Of a stretch of DNA of 64,000 bases, positions 19,901-28,578 are shown one piece after another. How positions within the stretch are numbered: position 1 is the first letter of the stretch; every line of letters begins with the position of its first letter. Position numbers and translations under genes: made by a program. This DNA is from Pseudomonas sp. 10-1B (lineage in GTDB: Bacteria; Pseudomonadota; Gammaproteobacteria; Pseudomonadales; Pseudomonadaceae), in NCBI RefSeq assembly GCF_000935045.1, contig NZ_JYKS01000025.1, forward strand, positions 1-64,000, written 5' to 3'. The notes below the pieces were generated by a model, which was not told where the DNA came from, did no database searches, and worked only from the letters and a program-made list of their open reading frames with translations.

Positions 19901-20786
19901 GACGCTCCACATGAGGCAGCGTCCTTTGGCCGACGCCAGGCAAGGCATGCCCATCATCCTTGTAGACAACTTCTTCAAAGCCGTTGACCGGTGTCCACAT
20001 ACGTTCAATGCAACGCACCTGGCCGATCTTTTTGTATTCGAATGCCCAGCGGCCCTTATCTGCTGTCGGCAAAACCACCTTGACCAGCTCGCTGTCCTCG
20101 CGCTCCAGCGTATAAACAGCCTGCGCCACCGAACCCGGGTTGAGGGTAATCAGTACCCGGCTAAGGTTCGAGTAGTCGATTTCCAGTAGTTTTCGCTTGC
20201 TGTCGTCTTCTACCAATGCCAGGCATGGCACACCCTTGGCTGGAATACCCGGCATCGGAGAGGGCACTCCCACCTGCTCGTAGCTCAGGGTAATGCCATG
20301 CCCGGTCGGCGCCAGCACCCTGACAGGCAGTGCCACCTTCTTGTTGGGTTGCCCCTGCTCGTCGATATCGTGCAATCCAAGCACTTCGATCATCCCCGAC
20401 TTGTGCGCCACGCGATAAAGCGTGGTCGCACCAGCAGAAATATTCTCGAAGTGGAAGCTGTCGATCTTGCGCTCCGGTATTACCGGCTGCGTACCCGGAC
20501 CGTTGTCGAATACCTTGAAACGCTCACCGCTATGCAGGCTAAGCATCTGGCTTTGCGGGTCATACTCGCTCAAACTCAAGCGCCAACCAGCACCAAAGCC
20601 AGAGTCCTCGGGGTTCATCGAATTGAAGCCGATGCGCAAAGGCAAGTTGGGGCCGTTCAAGTGATTGGCCAACAGTTCAGGCAATTCGAGAGATACGGTG
20701 TATTGCCCCGTTCGTGGGTCGACGCCACCTTGAACGAAGCTCATGAAATTGAATGCATTGGAATGCACGAGCGAATTCGTCGCCAT
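16956..20786 (-). CDS. Rhs/TcC-like YD-repeat protein without C-terminal tip
   Basis: Large YD-repeat protein, 1276 residues. The start MATNSLVHSNAF at 20786 has GAGGG upstream. Residues 1-150 resemble the N-terminus of the divergent 1697-residue Rhs protein (VDPRTGQYTVS, GFGAGWRLSLS, LSLHSGERFKV). The middle is filled with YD repeats (for example YDELGNLVEE, YDEFDRQVD, YDPMGRLARV). It ends with GYDPLDRLASQDA, at the point where the other Rhs protein continues for about 350 residues through the RHS core (DPTGH) and variable tip. A strong terminator 50 bp later shows this is the settled gene end. It could form an empty Rhs shell, or be a scaffold or donor for toxin cassettes. Function inferred from family only. 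Confidence 0.88.
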   Translation of the reverse strand: MATNSLVHSNAFNFMSFVQGGVDPRTGQYTVSLELPELLANHLNGPNLPLRIGFNSMNPEDSGFGAGWRLSLSEYDPQSQMLSLHSGERFKVFDNGPGTQPVIPERKIDSFHFENISAGATTLYRVAHKSGMIEVLGLHDIDEQGQPNKKVALPVRVLAPTGHGITLSYEQVGVPSPMPGIPAKGVPCLALVEDDSKRKLLEIDYSNLSRVLITLNPGSVAQAVYTLEREDSELVKVVLPTADKGRWAFEYKKIGQVRCIERMWTPVNGFEEVVYKDDGHALPGVGQRTLPHVERHLVNPGAGQPQVRTDYSFSSNNFLGNNTGISWEDNGEDNLYKATGADYRYDCTATHYKGGTPAYTVKTSFNRFHLMVDQVTTQKDCIETQTLMYPEVANRQFRDQPNNFQLVETTTTSWRTGLDGPAREQSEITRYDEHGNLVEKTEANGKRTVMSYYPAADDPEKFERMLKAEEVIPGPGEAGAEALRSEYRYQLVASLDKEGYARGASLRDHERQLRVRDEALLSTLDTPYHDKPLNPLEHGRAREQTLTLNGKATLTEYVYSEVSVEGHAAVQTQETLTGFDHGQPLPERELMNAKGKAERHAQKLNTLQHSILIGEPLLNYDDNQVQIAYVYDELRRVTRETVDPGGKYTASRDYSYYLSSDGQQAWQMQVDVKGVKSWSYVDGLKRVVRMTRQDPDFGPTRKAREDERLSYTARYDELGNLVEEVEHDWLELKNLPLRTTFEYDDWRQRRVEMGPDMVRICTQTDPVGLPDRLGPVRKEWRESFDRRKSTGVTVTRLNLFDMPVDVERLDSDGARASLHCYFYDGLGRTVREVDARGYETTTTYDEFDRQVDQVLPDGSVVHRDYALHSTGDLPTLIKVLDKTDGIDYVLGTQTFDGLDRMIESVTGGRKRTMLYGIGQRQPEAVITPANNRIDYEYVPQLGEEPLSRRTLGKNADYTYDQHNARLLHCTENDETLEREYFSTGELKVEKRQRSDDAQAHEMVYVHSLKGRLLGYTDVLGQTQSYEYNPLGQLCQTSLGNVTSTFRYDELGRTACILTETVDEDGSRRSLETELLYDEFEREFCRRFDFGDAVQTLMQTYNEVDGIDSKTLLAGEQDGERLRHETFEYDDRARLSKYTCEGVSDYVPVDPYGNRIDSQLFGFDGLDNITRVRTDFAGGRLNATYQFTNEKDPVQLTGIVLDWLEVVQRHGEAQEVPLRQELVELIYDPDGNLILDEQRRELTYDPMGRLARVHVPEQGITVNYGYDPLDRLASQDA

Positions 20787-20835
20787 CTGTTTTCCCTCTT
20801 TCTGAGTCAACGCTGCCGCAAATGGGCAGCGGCCC

Positions 20836-23790
20836 TTATTGAAACTTCCAGTGCAGGAAGTTTCGGGTATCAATCGGGTTGATCGAACCATCGTCCATTT
20901 GGCGCCCCCAGTTGATATACAGCGCACCTTCCGTGCCGTAGTTATCAATCAAGGTAAACTTCAATGGCTGGCTCAGTTGCTCACGCCATTTAGTACCCTG
21001 CTGGTCGAACCAGAACTTCATGTCCGGGACGCGTTCGAGGGCCACGAGCAAAGTGCCTGCGGTAAAGACTTCACCCGCTGCAAAGTCCCGATTCAACGGG
21101 GTACCCGCTTGCTGCAAGGCCAACAGTTCCATTTCGGCCTGATACTCAATGCGTCGTGCCGCAGTCCGCCCCGGTAACTCGCGCGGCACGTAGGCGACGC
21201 CAACATGGCTGCTGAACGTTTCGTCGAGCAACTCGCTTTCATACTTCAAGACTGAAACATGATCGAAACGTACATCGACAAAGCGACGCTGCCCCCTGGC
21301 GCGCAATGTCCAATAGTGCGTGGTGTAGTGCCAGTAATTGTGGCCATCGACAATGTTGTTGCCACTATCCACCACGTCAAACCCACCTTTTTTAGCGACG
21401 CGACGTCCCGTGAAAGGCTCCAGGTCAGCGATATCCAGTTTTTTGGGTGGCAGCCCACCCAGTTCTACCTCACCATCGCTACCGGAATGTTGTACGTAAG
21501 AGTCGTGCCAGGTATTGCGATAACTTTGAAACTTGGCTCGAATCCAGCGTACTTCGGTTTCAGTGGTTTGAAGGTAGACCGTTACTATGCGCAGGGCCTC
21601 TTCCTTGCCCTTCACGCCCACCGCCTTCGACTGGTCTTTTCTAGCCCGCGCGTCTTGCGCCTCTTGCACCTCTTGCGCCGACAACGATCCGTCAGCAGGC
21701 AGATAGTCGAAGCGGTTGCGAAACTTACTAGCGGCCCATTTCGCCCCGCCAGGCCTGATTGCTTCGGTGTCAGCTGGCAACCACTCGATCGGCGTGCCAT
21801 CCCGATGGGTCAGTTGCAAGGTCGCGAGCTCCGCATCGCTCACGGGGTCATAGATATCGTTGCCATCCTCGTCCTTGAAAGGATTGGTTTCAATATGAAT
21901 ATCGATACCCACCTGCTGCCTGCCGTTCGCCCACACCTTCTTTCGCGATGTGTCGTTAAGAATAAGCTTGAACTGATTAAGGGCCATCCAGCGCTGAGAA
22001 CCCGGGGCACTCTGCGGGCTGGCATTATCATTGTGTTCAATCACTGCAATGCCCGCTTGGCCACCGTACACACCGGCCAGCACACTGACCTGGCCGGTGC
22101 TCGACGCGGGCGCAGTGTATTTCCCCTCTACCACTTCGCCTTCTCCGTACAGCTCCCACAGGGTGCTTTGCACCGCAGGGCGATCACCCCATGTCACATC
22201 CGCTGCCTGCCCACCGAGTACTTCGGTCAGGGTAAATTGCTGGGAGCCAGAAGCAGGCATGTTCGACACATGGAACGGTTGGAGCTGCAAAGGCGCGCGC
22301 ATTGACAGAATGATCACCGTCGCGTGGCCACTGCCCCCCTCCCAGTTGGTGACCTTGATTCGCTGCAGGCGAATGGGCGGATTGTTAGAGGGCTCATTCG
22401 GGGTAAAAAGGGCGTGGGGTGTTTCTTGGTCACCCGCAGGGTCTCGCACAATGCTGCCGAACGTTTCGTCCTCAAGCTCCCACTCCAGCCGCCCACCTTG
22501 CGATGCGGTCAGCCGGACGGGCCCATCGCCTTTGCCCCACACCACCACCCGCGGTGAAATCACCAGGTCTTCACCGGAAGCGACCAGCAATGCCGACTTG
22601 CTCGCCCCTTCCTGGGCATTTGCAAAATGTGCCTTGACGTTAACCAGGCGCTGACGAAGCGGGAACGTTTTCACGCCAGGGGCGGCGTAAGTGCCTGCAG
22701 CAATCTCGCCAGAGTCACGCGGGTTGTTCACATCGCGTGCAGTCCACGCAGTTACCGACTGATTCGCGACCGTGAACCTGGCGCTCTTGTCGGCTGCCAC
22801 TTTGCTCAACTGCGGTTGCGGCTGACGGGAGGCGGCAGAAGCACTGACATGGCCGAAAACGATCATGTCATGCGGGTTATGTTCCTGCTTCTCGAGCACG
22901 ACCTGATAGGCATCAGGTAGCACCAGTTGTTCCAGCGCGACACTTGGGCGATCTTTGGCAATCGGCGCACGCTCTCGGCTGATCAGCAATGCGCTGGCAT
23001 AGTTATCATTGCTGCTCTTGCGCGGTAGCAGGTAGGGGAAGGGGGCGCCTGGCTGGCCAACATCCCGGCCAGCGACCAACTGCATAAGCACGATGAGCGC
23101 CCCATCATCTTCCGGCGACGTACCGCCGCCGGCTCCGGCAGGCGCTCGCTGGGCCACCACTTGGATGTACTGGGTAGCCAAGGCGTTATTGCCAAAGATA
23201 TCGAACTCCAGCACCGACAAGGGGCTGCTCATCACCCACTCGTACTTGAGTCGTTCGAGTATGAACTCCCCCATCCTCACGGCAGCAGTGCTGTTGCCAC
23301 CCAGCGTGCAACTGGGCTCACTGGCTTCGGTAAGGTCTAGCACGACGTGGTACTTATCAAGGTATGCGTGCGGCTGCACTTTCAACCGACCATAGACTTC
23401 GAAGCGATGACTCAGGCCCATCTCCAGCACATGGCTTCTTCTGAGCTGCTCGACGTTGCCTGACAGGACCGTGGAGGACACGCACTGCCCGGTGAGCAGT
23501 TCCATGCTGACCCTGACCTGCCCCGATCTGCCCGAAGAGCCTTTGAAAGATAACTGAGGCGGGCCCAGGGTAAGTCGCTCGAAAGCCACTTTTTCGTTCC
23601 TGGCGGCTGGGTCGATAAAATACTCACCCTCGATGGCGAGCAGACCACCGCGCTGGTCGAACTGTTCGACAAAGTTGATCTGCAAAGCCTCGTTGACAGC
23701 ATCACGGCCCAGTGCCAGCACCGCACCGCTACCACGCATGCTGTCACCTTTTGACAACTCCTCGAGGAGTGCTTCCTTGGAATTGGACAT
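20836..23790 (-). CDS. Large unknown protein with Ig-like modules (984 residues)
   Basis: Not recognised. ATG at 23790 (MSNSKEALLEEL) has GGAGG 7 nt upstream and lies 2 bp after the stop of the preceding gene. The N-terminal third resembles the 369-residue protein of the same operon (shared pattern LGPPQLSF/FGAPVLSF and PYLLPRK...YASALLIS/PYLLPTR...YSAGLILS). The middle has Ig-like segments with the GKYTAP motif seen as GGVYKAP in the 462-residue protein. A later part has VWANGRQQVGIDIHI, reminiscent of repeats in large Pseudomonas surface proteins. No signal peptide. It looks like a fusion-type version of the two upstream proteins plus a unique C-terminal 350 residues. The Rhs gene follows 49 bp later. 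Confidence 0.72.
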   Translation of the reverse strand: MSNSKEALLEELSKGDSMRGSGAVLALGRDAVNEALQINFVEQFDQRGGLLAIEGEYFIDPAARNEKVAFERLTLGPPQLSFKGSSGRSGQVRVSMELLTGQCVSSTVLSGNVEQLRRSHVLEMGLSHRFEVYGRLKVQPHAYLDKYHVVLDLTEASEPSCTLGGNSTAAVRMGEFILERLKYEWVMSSPLSVLEFDIFGNNALATQYIQVVAQRAPAGAGGGTSPEDDGALIVLMQLVAGRDVGQPGAPFPYLLPRKSSNDNYASALLISRERAPIAKDRPSVALEQLVLPDAYQVVLEKQEHNPHDMIVFGHVSASAASRQPQPQLSKVAADKSARFTVANQSVTAWTARDVNNPRDSGEIAAGTYAAPGVKTFPLRQRLVNVKAHFANAQEGASKSALLVASGEDLVISPRVVVWGKGDGPVRLTASQGGRLEWELEDETFGSIVRDPAGDQETPHALFTPNEPSNNPPIRLQRIKVTNWEGGSGHATVIILSMRAPLQLQPFHVSNMPASGSQQFTLTEVLGGQAADVTWGDRPAVQSTLWELYGEGEVVEGKYTAPASSTGQVSVLAGVYGGQAGIAVIEHNDNASPQSAPGSQRWMALNQFKLILNDTSRKKVWANGRQQVGIDIHIETNPFKDEDGNDIYDPVSDAELATLQLTHRDGTPIEWLPADTEAIRPGGAKWAASKFRNRFDYLPADGSLSAQEVQEAQDARARKDQSKAVGVKGKEEALRIVTVYLQTTETEVRWIRAKFQSYRNTWHDSYVQHSGSDGEVELGGLPPKKLDIADLEPFTGRRVAKKGGFDVVDSGNNIVDGHNYWHYTTHYWTLRARGQRRFVDVRFDHVSVLKYESELLDETFSSHVGVAYVPRELPGRTAARRIEYQAEMELLALQQAGTPLNRDFAAGEVFTAGTLLVALERVPDMKFWFDQQGTKWREQLSQPLKFTLIDNYGTEGALYINWGRQMDDGSINPIDTRNFLHWKFQ

Positions 23791-23792
23791 GA

Positions 23793-25181
23793 TCAACCCT
23801 CCACCGGATTCAGGCCGCTGAAGGCTTTTTTCACCTCTTCCATCGCCTTGATTTGCTCGGCGGTATACTCAACCTTCTCTATCTGAACAGGCTGCAACGC
23901 TTTGCTCACCTCTTCGAAGGCTAACGCATCTTCGGCAGTGTATGGCATGGGCACAACCGCGTATTTCCACGAGCCTGTTGCAGTGTCGACACCGGCAATG
24001 ATCACGTAATCATCTTCGGCATCCCCTGGCTGGTAGGTGCCCGTGGTTTCATTGAGGTTGCCTTTGCCCTTGGCCACGAACCATTTTGTCTGGTCAGGAG
24101 GCAGATCCACCGGATCACCGCCCCACCCTTGAACAGCCAGTACCAACTTCAGTGCCGTGCCTTGCGCCGTAATCTTTAGAGTTGCTGCAGCGGCACTCCA
24201 GAGTACGGTGATATCGATGGTCTCCGTACGACCAGCACTGCTAACCCGCACCTGGTCCAACTGCATGAGCGCCCCCAAAACCGGCCCTGAATCAGGGCTG
24301 CGAGTGGGTGCAACATACACTTTGACATTTTTGTCATCCGGAATATTCAGCTCGGTACGCTCGGCATCTGTGGGATCACGCAGTTCCCCCTTGAAACCGG
24401 CACCCTTGTCCCAAGTCAAGGCCGATCCCACGCTGCCACCCTCCAGCACGTAGCGCTGGGGAGCGCTGCCAGTGGAATAGAGCGCATTGAGCAGTAGCGG
24501 CCTTACCGCCACAGCCTTGGGTATGATGGTGAAGAGGGCGCTGCTGCTGCTGTCACCCACCTTTGCGGTAATGATGACCTGGCGGAGCGTACCGGCTATC
24601 GTGTCTGCCTTGGGCGCCTTGTAAACACCACCGACAACTTCGCCCAGTTGCCCAGGCCCAACAGGGTTTTCTGGGTCACCCGGTAGCGCTTTTACCTCCC
24701 AGGTCACCGCCTGCCCTGGTTGGGGGGCGGGCGTAAGCGTGAGCGCTTGTGTGCCGTCTGCTATAAGAACTTTTTCAATTGGGTCGATCGCGAAGGCGGT
24801 GAGGGCGGGAGCTAGCTCACCCAGCATCGTGACATCACCGGGACAGGCGAAAGTATCAGGCATAGAACGTTGACCGTTGCGGAAGAGCAGAGCATTCAAG
24901 CGCCAGTAATCAATAACATCCAGTTGCCCTGTGATTCGGCGGATCATCGCTTCGATATCTCGCTCGACGTCCTTTAGAAATTCATTTTTGCCAGCATCCA
25001 GCTCTGCTTCATTTCCTCCGTCCTCTACCGACCACTCGACATCCAATAATACAGATCCAGAGGACAGCTTCAGCACACTACCGTCCATGCTCGCCGACAA
25101 GAGAAAACTTGCACTCGCTTTCATCAACAGGTCGAAGGAAACTTCTTGCCAACCGTTACCGGCGTTTATACCAACGCTCAC
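23793..25181 (-). CDS. Unknown Ig-like protein of the coupled trio (462 residues)
   Basis: Not recognised. It starts at GTG 25181, overlapping the stop of the preceding gene by 4 bp (GTGA), so translation is coupled. It has an N-terminal acidic helical part (NEAELDAGKNEFLKDVERDI) and Ig-like segments with the pattern ALTLTPAPQPGQAVTWEV and GEVVGGVYKAPKAD, as in bacterial Ig-like group 2 domains. The C-terminal 50 residues contain two copies of a short helical repeat (YTAEDALAFEEVSKAL and YTAEQIKAMEEVKKAF). No signal peptide. Confidence 0.7.
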   Translation of the reverse strand: MSVGINAGNGWQEVSFDLLMKASASFLLSASMDGSVLKLSSGSVLLDVEWSVEDGGNEAELDAGKNEFLKDVERDIEAMIRRITGQLDVIDYWRLNALLFRNGQRSMPDTFACPGDVTMLGELAPALTAFAIDPIEKVLIADGTQALTLTPAPQPGQAVTWEVKALPGDPENPVGPGQLGEVVGGVYKAPKADTIAGTLRQVIITAKVGDSSSSALFTIIPKAVAVRPLLLNALYSTGSAPQRYVLEGGSVGSALTWDKGAGFKGELRDPTDAERTELNIPDDKNVKVYVAPTRSPDSGPVLGALMQLDQVRVSSAGRTETIDITVLWSAAAATLKITAQGTALKLVLAVQGWGGDPVDLPPDQTKWFVAKGKGNLNETTGTYQPGDAEDDYVIIAGVDTATGSWKYAVVPMPYTAEDALAFEEVSKALQPVQIEKVEYTAEQIKAMEEVKKAFSGLNPVEG

Positions 25182-26287
25182 CCGCCCCCCGACACCCTCA
25201 TATTCCCAATTACCAACAATCCCCCATGTACAGCCGCAAATGAAACCACCCCGGCATTAAAATTAGAGACATACACTCTAAAATAAGCATTTGACTCTTC
25301 AACAACAGAATAAAGACCTCGAAGCTGAAGCCCTCCACCTTTAGCAACGACCAAAAAGCCGGAGTCATCCAATTCATAAGTTATTGGAGCAGGTGCATAA
25401 AATGCATCACCTAGATTTTCGAATAAACTCTTCAAAGCAGCTTTCGCCCACATTTCGCTGCTTAATATTAGTCCTGCAGAATAGTCACCGCCTCCCTCCC
25501 GCGTGGGCAACAGATACGGCATTAGCCTATCATCATCCGGAAAATCTCCCACCTCACTACCGTTGAATGCTAACCCAACAATAATGGCGCCCTCCTCCAA
25601 GTCCGCCTGCTTGGTACTGGCTACCGCATTACCCGCCCTGGCCAAGGAATGCGTGCGCAGTCCGAACGTGGTCGGTTTCAAATCTCCCTCCACAGGCGCT
25701 ATCCTGTTCAGCTCCCAAACCTGCTCGCCCCGCTCAGGGGCTTTGAACTTCGCTTCGATCAACTCACCCAGCTTGGTATTTAGGTCTTTCCACTGACTCA
25801 CTTCAAAGTAATAACTATCGCTTTCCGACAGGTCCAAATACACACGACCGTCTTCATCAACAACACCACCTGCACCCTCGTTGAGCTTGATGTTCATTTT
25901 TACGCGCGGCGCGGTAAGCGGGTCCAACTTAGACATACCAACCAGCGTTGCCAGCTCCGCCCCTGGTTCCCGACTCCACTCGGTCAGCAGGCCACTCACC
26001 ACCGGCATGCTCAACGCGGCCATAGAGCTGCCAATGTTCGAGTTCTCGAATGACAGCACTGGCGCACCGAAGGCAAAATTCACCAACTTTGTATACTTAC
26101 CGGTTTCGGTTTCCTTTTCATCTGAAACCGGTTCGATCCACGCTTTATTATCCGCCCGCAGGATATGTTCCTGCATCAACAAAAGGTTTGCTTTTTGGCG
26201 GTCATAAACCAAAAAAGCGCCCCAACCGCGGGTGCGAGGAGCTTTACCCATGTAGGTGTAAAATTGATCGAGCGTTGGTCTGGCCAT
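25178..26287 (-). CDS. Unknown protein of the coupled trio (369 residues)
   Basis: Not recognised. ATG at 26287 (MARPTLDQFYTYMG) with GGAGAAC-type ribosome site. Its sequence parallels the N-terminal third of the 984-residue protein: a YDRQKANLLLMQEHI start, the LVNFAFGAPVLSFENS strand, LYLDLSES-like turns and MPYLLPTREGGGDYSAGL. This suggests duplication followed by splitting or fusion. Base composition is strikingly AT-rich in the 3' part (25.2-25.5 kb). No signal peptide or membrane segment. Confidence 0.7.
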   Translation of the reverse strand: MARPTLDQFYTYMGKAPRTRGWGAFLVYDRQKANLLLMQEHILRADNKAWIEPVSDEKETETGKYTKLVNFAFGAPVLSFENSNIGSSMAALSMPVVSGLLTEWSREPGAELATLVGMSKLDPLTAPRVKMNIKLNEGAGGVVDEDGRVYLDLSESDSYYFEVSQWKDLNTKLGELIEAKFKAPERGEQVWELNRIAPVEGDLKPTTFGLRTHSLARAGNAVASTKQADLEEGAIIVGLAFNGSEVGDFPDDDRLMPYLLPTREGGGDYSAGLILSSEMWAKAALKSLFENLGDAFYAPAPITYELDDSGFLVVAKGGGLQLRGLYSVVEESNAYFRVYVSNFNAGVVSFAAVHGGLLVIGNMRVSGGG

Positions 26288-26362
26288 GAGTGTTCTCCAA
26301 ATAACGTGATTGCACGACCGCTACCGGCCCTGCAAGCACTAGAAAAAGTCAAAAAATTAAAA

Positions 26363-28174
26363 TTACGGATTAAGCGGTACTGACTGTGACCTGAATTTCA
26401 AAAAAAACTCTCCGCCGTTGAAACTCACCCGGGCATACAACGTAAAACGCTCGCCCATCTTCAACTTCAGGAGTTCCGACTTAGGCAGCATTTCATTCAC
26501 ACCGCTGCCTGCCTCAGCAGCCGTCACCGGCTTTGCGTTCCTGACAATGAATTCCACCGGGTTGTTCTGAGGGTCTACCCCTTCCATCACAATCGTCAGC
26601 AGTTGCCCTGGCGCAATAAATACCCACGTACCCATTTGCAGCCTGGCACCTGCTTCAGGCAACCTGCTGAGGTAGACCGGCCCATCAGGTAAATCAACCG
26701 TCGGCAAGGTCGCGTTATCCAATGGCTTGATGCGTAACTTATAAGGCAGCGAATCGATGTAGTTGTCTTCATCCCTCGACAACCTGTAGAACACATTGAA
26801 CCGCCAACTGGCATCCATAGCGGTACGCCCCATATTGGCGGGCACATACTCGGGCGGAATCCAGAAGCGCAACGGCCTTTCCTCAGAGACCGGTGTTTTC
26901 GCCACGTATTCGCCAAGCGCTGCAGCGCCGGCCCAATGCACATGGAGCTCCTCACCCGGCAACACATTGCCGGCAGGCACATTGATGTAAACACCTGACG
27001 TGGACTGATCAGCCAATATATTGCCGCTGTCGGCTGCGCCATCCGCCGTGGCGCCTTCAATCAGGGGCACTTGCGGGGTACGTGAATTTTGCACATTGAC
27101 TTGCAGCACTTCCGAACGCAGCCCCTCACCTACGCGGCCATAAAAGTAGGAAACACTGACATTGGCGCCTTGACTAAGCGCCAGGACCTCAGGGCTGACC
27201 TGAAACGCGATCGAAGCCGCAGCCCGCGTACTGGGGTCTACACGCGCCGATGGCATGTATTGCAAGCCCCCGGGGATGGACCATATAAGGGTCAGGTAGT
27301 CGGACTCTGCGATACCGGGGTAATGGGGCAACTTGACCAGCAAACCATTGGGCAATTTGCCAGGGTCCAGCGTGTCGCCTTCGTTGTACCCATCAATGGC
27401 AGGTTTGCCGAGGTAGCCAGGCAAACCGCCGCTGGAAGCGACCTCCAGCCGTTGTGGCGGTGAGTCCAGGCGCCCACCGCCTGCGAACTCGATCTCGTAG
27501 TAGGCCATTACATAGCCTGGATCGATCCAGTCGAAGTATCTTTTGGCTACCGCATCACTGATAGCGTCTTGTTCGAAGTGTTTTTTCTCGACGGGCACTA
27601 CCTTTTCCCAGGTGCCGTCGAGCGTACCGTCCGGCTCATAACACTCTACCGTCAGGGTAACCTTGTCACCCGTCTGCATTGCCTGATAGCGGGGCACCAT
27701 CACACTCATCCCACCGTTAGGCAACTGGCTGGGCTGAATGATCAGCCCATGTGAGTCAACCACTTGGAGTACAGACGGTTTTTCAATCTGCCCCTTGGGC
27801 CGCACGCCTATATAGCAAAAGGTTCGTAATGATTCGGCCGCAGGCCTAGGGCCATCCGCCAGGCGGGTATAGGAATAAAATGCCTCCCCGCCAGCAGCCT
27901 CGACAACAGAGTTATTGGCAATTTCAACCTCGAGTCCGTCCCGCACATGCTCATCGCCAATGAAATAGTCTGCCGTATGATCATAAGCTTCACCCGTAAG
28001 ACTGCGCCCCAGCCAGCGCACTCTCACCACATCGTTAGCGACCATGCCCGTATACTGGATCAGGGTCTTTAAATCCTGGCTGCCCAGTTCATCCAGATTA
28101 ATTTCATTGAATGCCGTCAAACCCTCAATGATCGGCGCCTCCAGAGCCTCATCTTTAGCTAGCCGCTCATTCAT
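26363..28174 (-). CDS. Ig-like repeat protein, first gene of the Rhs operon (603 residues)
   Basis: Unknown function. ATG at 28174 (MNERLAKDEALEAP) has GGAAG 7 nt upstream; an open GTG at 28288 would add a hydrophobic segment but has no good ribosome site. About five Ig-like repeats; each has a proline-glycine turn followed by LPHYPGIAESDYLTLIW-like strands, similar to YPDWQAGDYVLWYW in the 669-residue paralogue. It heads the minus-strand operon 603-369-462-984-Rhs, read from the divergent region 28175-28578. 75 bp separate it from the next gene. Confidence 0.72.
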   Translation of the reverse strand: MNERLAKDEALEAPIIEGLTAFNEINLDELGSQDLKTLIQYTGMVANDVVRVRWLGRSLTGEAYDHTADYFIGDEHVRDGLEVEIANNSVVEAAGGEAFYSYTRLADGPRPAAESLRTFCYIGVRPKGQIEKPSVLQVVDSHGLIIQPSQLPNGGMSVMVPRYQAMQTGDKVTLTVECYEPDGTLDGTWEKVVPVEKKHFEQDAISDAVAKRYFDWIDPGYVMAYYEIEFAGGGRLDSPPQRLEVASSGGLPGYLGKPAIDGYNEGDTLDPGKLPNGLLVKLPHYPGIAESDYLTLIWSIPGGLQYMPSARVDPSTRAAASIAFQVSPEVLALSQGANVSVSYFYGRVGEGLRSEVLQVNVQNSRTPQVPLIEGATADGAADSGNILADQSTSGVYINVPAGNVLPGEELHVHWAGAAALGEYVAKTPVSEERPLRFWIPPEYVPANMGRTAMDASWRFNVFYRLSRDEDNYIDSLPYKLRIKPLDNATLPTVDLPDGPVYLSRLPEAGARLQMGTWVFIAPGQLLTIVMEGVDPQNNPVEFIVRNAKPVTAAEAGSGVNEMLPKSELLKLKMGERFTLYARVSFNGGEFFLKFRSQSVPLNP

Positions 28175-28338
28175 ATCGAAACTTCCAAAAAATTGGCGAG
28201 CGCCTGCAGGGTGCACAAAGACCCAGGCGTAGCCGTCAAATAGATAAATAAACAGAGCGAAAAACAGTGCGTTTCCAGTGCTTGTCACCGGGCTCCGTTG
28301 CTTGCCGAGACAGTTTTAGTACAGCCCAACCGCCCTCA

Positions 28339-28359
28339 CAACTAGCAGAAATAACAGGT
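28339..28359 (+). repeat. Recurrent 21-bp motif, copy 2
   Basis: AACTAGCAGAAATAACAGGT (28340-28359) matches 17 of 21 positions of the copy at 5988. Same orientation as the other copies. Confidence 0.6.
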
Positions 28360-28394
28360 CGTCTGCACGCCGCCCGAGGCGCTGGAGGCGCGTA

Positions 28395-28415
28395 CACCTA
28401 GTAGTTTTGCCAGGT
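28395..28415 (+). repeat. Recurrent 21-bp motif, copy 3
   Basis: ACCTAGTAGTTTTGCCAGGT (28396-28415) matches 18 of 21 positions of the copy at 5988. The CACCT/AGGTG ends give a 5-bp dyad. Confidence 0.6.
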
Positions 28416-28578
28416 GCGCGCGTTTGGCTTTTTTCTTAGCCTTCACGGTAGATAGCTTGTCTTGGATGCCTGCTGACTACAGGCGAGAGCTTGTGCACGC
28501 CTCTGACAATACCCAATACAGGACCCAGCGCTGAACACAGGTCATTCAACGCATACCGCACACCCAGGAATCCGAATC

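Larger units (their letters stand above)
28175..28578. promoter_or_regulatory. Divergent control region of the Rhs locus
   Basis: 404 bp between the Ig-like operon (left) and the full-length Rhs gene (right). It carries two direct copies of a 21-bp motif, 56 bp apart, separated by a G+C-rich, partly palindromic spacer, followed by a T-rich stretch (GGCTTTTTTCTTAGCC, 28426-28441). No ORF is supported. Promoters for both directions must lie here. Confidence 0.6.
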
